NCBI GenBank assembly: GCA_020831775.1
Contig: JAFIFZ010000070.1
Location: 1-36,319, forward strand
Direction of reading: 5' to 3'
DNA length: 36,319 nt
Source: Phycisphaerales bacterium
Lineage (GTDB): Bacteria > Planctomycetota > Phycisphaerae > Phycisphaerales > UBA1924
A model generated the notes under the pieces. The model ran no database searches. It saw nothing but the letters and a program-made list of their open reading frames with translations, and was not told the origin of the DNA. Position numbers and translations under genes: made by a program. Within the stretch, counting starts at the first letter, position 1, and the number at the start of each line of letters is the position of its first letter. Positions 33,326 to 36,319 of this stretch are shown here, one piece after another.

Positions 33326-34558
33326 ATGACGCCAACGCGTTCTTCTCGAATCCGCTCGGTCCGCCGATCCACGGGATGGTTTCGGCCGGGCATGATCGGT
33401 ATCTGTGCGATGCTCGGCCTTGGGCTGACTCTTGCAGGGTGCGGCGAAGAGGAGAGCGCCACCGCCTCCCCCGCTTCGGCGCAGGGGCCGGTCGAGGTGC
33501 TGGTGGTCGAGGCGTGGACGAGCCCGATCGAACGAAGACTGCGGCTGGTCGGATCGACAAGGGCTGTCGATGCGGTCACTGTGACTGCGGAGGTGACGGG
33601 CACGGTCGCGTGGATCGGGTTCGACGATGAGGCGATGGTCATCAAGGACCAGAAACTGATCGAGCTCGACGACCGTCGGGCCTCGGCCGACCTCCGGGCC
33701 GCCGAGGCCAGGCTCGAACGCCTGAGCCTCAGGCTGGATCGGACGCGGACCGCGTTCGATCGGGGCGCGGCCAACCCGGCCGAGCTCGACGACGCGCGGA
33801 CCGCCGTCGCGGAGGCCGAGGCGGAACGCGATCGGGCCGAGGCGGTGCACCAGGACCATACGATCCGTGCGCCGTTTGCGGGGCGTGTGACCCGGCGGCT
33901 GGTGAGCATGGGGGCGCTGGTGAGCCCGGGCGACACGGTCGCGGTGCTCAACAGCGTCGACCCGATCGAGGTCGCGTTCTCGGTTCCCGAGCGGGCGCTG
34001 GCGGATCTCCGGATCGGCCTGGATGTCAAGGCCCAGACCGCGGCGTTCGGCGACAAGAGCTTCGACGGCGAGCTCGCGGCGATCGGCGCCGAGATCGATC
34101 CCGTCTCCCGCGCAGCAGATGTGTTCGCGAGGGTGGAGAACCGCGACGGCCTGCTCCGCCCCGGGATGTTCGTGAACATCACGCTGGTGACAGGCGTCGA
34201 TGAGAGCGCGGTGCTGGTGCCCGAGTCGGCCCTGGTGATCGAGGGCAACCGCATCGAAGCGTTCGTCGTCGAGGACGGCAAGGCGACACGCCGACGCGTT
34301 CGGCTCGCCTCGCGGATGTCGGGGCTGGTTGAGATCGCAGACGGCATCGAGGCGGGCGAGGTCGTGGTCACCAGCGGCGTGCAGAAGCTCCGCGAGGGCA
34401 CGCCCGTGAGCGTCTCGTCCGATGAGACACTGGCGGAGCTGGGCGTGATCCCGGGCAAGCCTTTGGCCGAGCAGCCGATCATGACCGAGTCGGGCTTCGT
34501 CGTTGAGCCGGTTTCGAACCGGGGCCCGGAGTTCGTGGGCGAGAACGGCGGCGGCTGA
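33326..34558 (+). CDS. RND efflux periplasmic adaptor (membrane fusion) lipoprotein
   Basis: A 410-residue HlyD/AcrA-type adaptor that links an RND pump to an outer-membrane channel. The N terminus has a lipoprotein signal with lipobox L-A-G-C (Cys39). Then come the split barrel-sandwich (VTAEVTGTVAWIGF ... DHTIRAPFAGRVTRRLVSMG), a helical hairpin rich in Ala/Glu/Arg between them (about 118-165), and beta-barrel segments with LLRPGMFVNITL and LVPESAL. The ATG at 33326 has a weak ribosome-binding site; the ATG at 33392 is an alternative that shortens the signal. Its stop overlaps the pump start (TGATG), so the two are coupled. Confidence 0.9.
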   Translation: MTPTRSSRIRSVRRSTGWFRPGMIGICAMLGLGLTLAGCGEEESATASPASAQGPVEVLVVEAWTSPIERRLRLVGSTRAVDAVTVTAEVTGTVAWIGFDDEAMVIKDQKLIELDDRRASADLRAAEARLERLSLRLDRTRTAFDRGAANPAELDDARTAVAEAEAERDRAEAVHQDHTIRAPFAGRVTRRLVSMGALVSPGDTVAVLNSVDPIEVAFSVPERALADLRIGLDVKAQTAAFGDKSFDGELAAIGAEIDPVSRAADVFARVENRDGLLRPGMFVNITLVTGVDESAVLVPESALVIEGNRIEAFVVEDGKATRRRVRLASRMSGLVEIADGIEAGEVVVTSGVQKLREGTPVSVSSDETLAELGVIPGKPLAEQPIMTESGFVVEPVSNRGPEFVGENGGG

Positions 34559-36319
34559 TGGTCATCTCGACGATCTCTGTTCGCAGACCGGTGCTCGCGG
34601 GCGTCTTTGCCGCGGTGATTCTGGTCTTCGGCCTGGTCTCGCTGACGAGGCTTGAGATCCGCCAGTACCCCGATGTCGACCCGCCGGTGGTGTCCGTCTC
34701 GACGAGCTACCGCGGGGCTTCGGCGTCGGTGGTCGACGCGGAAGTCACCAAGCGTCTGCTCGATCGGCTGACGGGGATTGAGGGCATCCGGTCGATGGAG
34801 TCGACCTCCAGCGACGGCAACAGCCGCATCAACATCGAGTTCAACCTCACGCGCGACCTGGACCTCGCTGCGGCGGATGTGCGCGACCAGATCAATCGCG
34901 CCCGCGACGACCTGCCGATGGATGCGGACGAGCCGGTCGTGCGAAAGGCGAGCAGCGACGCCTCGCCGATCATGTGGCTCAGCCTCACCAGCGATCGGCT
35001 GGACAACCTCGAACTGACGGACTTCGCGTCGCGCAGGCTCGAGGAGCGTCTTTCGCTGCTCGACGGCGTGTCGCGTGTGCGGATCGGGGGTGAGCGTCGC
35101 TACGCGATGCGGATCTGGCTGGACCGGCGCGCGATGGCGGCGCGGGGCGTGACCGTCGCGGAGATCGAGTCGAGGCTCGAAGCCGAAAACCTCGAACTTC
35201 CCTCGGGACGTGTCGAGTCGAGGCTGACGGAGCTCTCTGTCCAGACCGATTCACGCCTGCGGAGCATTGACGAGTTCGAGCGGCTGGTGGTCCGCAGGAC
35301 TGCTTCGGGGCCGATCCGCTTGATGGATGTCGCCGAGATCGGGCTCGGGGCGGAGGACGACCGTTCGGCGTTCAGCGTGAACGGGCGCAACTCTGTCTCG
35401 CTGGGGATCATCCGCCAGTCCAACGCCAACACCGTCGATGTCGCCAATGCGGTGCGCGCTGAGGTCGAAGTGGTGCGCCAGACGCTGCCCGACGGGGTCG
35501 ATCTGGACATCTCGTCGGACGACTCGATTTACATCAACACCTCGATCCAGGAGGTCGCCAAGACACTCGCGATCGCGTTCGGGCTGGTTGTGTTGGTGAT
35601 CATGGTCTTCCTCGGGTCGCTGCGGGCGACGATCGTGCCGGCGCTGGCGATCCCGGTGTCTGTGTTCGGCACGGTGACGCTGCTGTACGCCGCGGGGTTT
35701 TCGATCAATGTGCTGACGCTGCTGGCGGCGGTGCTGGCGATCGGGCTGGTGGTCGACGACTCGATCGTGGTGCTGGAGAATATCGAACGCCGGATCCGGG
35801 GCGGTGAGCCCAAGCTCGCGGCGGCGGTCAACGGGGCGAACGAGGTCGGCTTCGCGGTCATCGCGACGACGGTCGTGCTGGTCGCGGTCTTCGTCCCCTT
35901 GGCGTTCCTCACCGGCAAGGTCGGTCGGCTGTTCACCGAGTTCGGGCTGACGCTCGCGGGGGCGGTGATCATCTCGAGCTTTACCGCGCTGACGCTGGGC
36001 GCGATGCTCAGCTCGCAGGTGCTGCGCAGGCCCAAGGCTCGCAAGGCCCCGTCCAAGCGGAAGAAGGCCAGGGCCGAGCGGCGCGCCAGGAAGCGTGCCG
36101 CCAAGGGCAAGGCCGAGGCCCCGGACACCGGGCTGCTGGGCCGACTGCTGAACCTCTATGGCGGCGCGGTCGGCGTTGCGATCAAGCTCAGGTGGTTGAG
36201 CCTTGTCGTGGTGATCGGGATCACCGGGGCCGCGGCGTACTTCTTCGATCGCCTGCCCAGCGAGCTGGCGCCGACGGAGGACCAGGGCCGGTTCATCATC
36301 CGCGTCGACGCGCCCGAGG
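34558..36319 (+). CDS. RND efflux pump, inner-membrane transporter (truncated by window end)
   Basis: The first 587 codons of an AcrB/MexB-family pump of about 1,000 residues; the window ends before the stop. It uses proton flow to expel small molecules. Visible: TM1 (about 9-28), a porter domain opening with RQYPDVDPPVVSVST, then a membrane block where TM4 carries the proton-relay Asp pair in GLVVDDSIVVLENIERR. After TM6 the cytoplasmic loop holds an unusually long run of Lys/Arg/Ala residues before TM7. The start ATG overlaps the adaptor stop. An outer-membrane channel gene, if present, would lie beyond the window. The substrate is unknown. Confidence 0.93.
   Translation, partial: MVISTISVRRPVLAGVFAAVILVFGLVSLTRLEIRQYPDVDPPVVSVSTSYRGASASVVDAEVTKRLLDRLTGIEGIRSMESTSSDGNSRINIEFNLTRDLDLAAADVRDQINRARDDLPMDADEPVVRKASSDASPIMWLSLTSDRLDNLELTDFASRRLEERLSLLDGVSRVRIGGERRYAMRIWLDRRAMAARGVTVAEIESRLEAENLELPSGRVESRLTELSVQTDSRLRSIDEFERLVVRRTASGPIRLMDVAEIGLGAEDDRSAFSVNGRNSVSLGIIRQSNANTVDVANAVRAEVEVVRQTLPDGVDLDISSDDSIYINTSIQEVAKTLAIAFGLVVLVIMVFLGSLRATIVPALAIPVSVFGTVTLLYAAGFSINVLTLLAAVLAIGLVVDDSIVVLENIERRIRGGEPKLAAAVNGANEVGFAVIATTVVLVAVFVPLAFLTGKVGRLFTEFGLTLAGAVIISSFTALTLGAMLSSQVLRRPKARKAPSKRKKARAERRARKRAAKGKAEAPDTGLLGRLLNLYGGAVGVAIKLRWLSLVVVIGITGAAAYFFDRLPSELAPTEDQGRFIIRVDAPE

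Overview
The window is GC-rich (roughly two-thirds G+C by eye) and gene-dense. It looks like chromosomal DNA of a planctomycete, most likely of the Phycisphaerae type. That is an inference from the gene mix: a eukaryote-like UDP-sugar pyrophosphorylase, many TPR/HEAT-repeat proteins, large secreted M14-type proteins, and frequent GTG/TTG starts. No rRNA or other decisive marker is present. The first 27 bases are a pure C run, probably a contig-end artefact.

Region 1 (1-3007) is an accessory patch with visibly lower G+C. It lies between a tRNA-like sequence (401-507, minus) and a tRNA-Asp gene (2934-3007, minus) whose 3' end points into the patch. It carries a two-gene operon recognisable as a Pycsar anti-phage system: a membrane effector (PycTM, 958-1503), then a class III nucleotidyl cyclase with a C-terminal AGS-C-like domain (PycC, 1517-2821). 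A sigma70-like promoter (754-782) precedes a leader rich in hairpins.

Region 2 (3008-9845) is read leftward. It holds a small membrane protein and a coiled-coil membrane protein, then a probable operon of a histidine-phosphatase-fold protein without any histidine, accD, lnt and a HEAT-repeat lipoprotein, and finally rpe. Region 3 (9995-15280) is read rightward: UDP-sugar pyrophosphorylase, an alpha/beta hydrolase, a UMF1/Atg22-type MFS protein and an isolated trpB. A TPR protein (minus) and a HEAT-repeat secreted protein (plus) diverge from about 16.7 kb, followed by a RhlE-type DEAD-box helicase with a long leader.

Region 4 (20.8-28.9 kb) has a translationally coupled pair of M14 carboxypeptidase-type proteins, the first with all active-site residues lost and the second intact, both with Ca-binding-like Asp loops. 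Next come a copper-resistance operon (copZ-like, copA, csoR) with its own CsoR-type operator, a cupin and an SDR oxidoreductase. Region 5 (28.9-36.3 kb) has oxyR divergent from katA (peroxide defence), a Tat-exported alkaline phosphatase, and an RND efflux pair (periplasmic adaptor lipoprotein plus inner-membrane pump) cut by the window end.

The clearest systems are Pycsar immunity, copper homeostasis (copZ/copA/csoR plus operator), peroxide stress (oxyR/katA plus operator) and lipoprotein maturation (lnt beside a lipoprotein gene). The most unusual items are the effector-first Pycsar operon with its structured leader, the live/dead M14 tandem, the histidine-free histidine-phosphatase relative beside accD, and a group of apparently leaderless genes.
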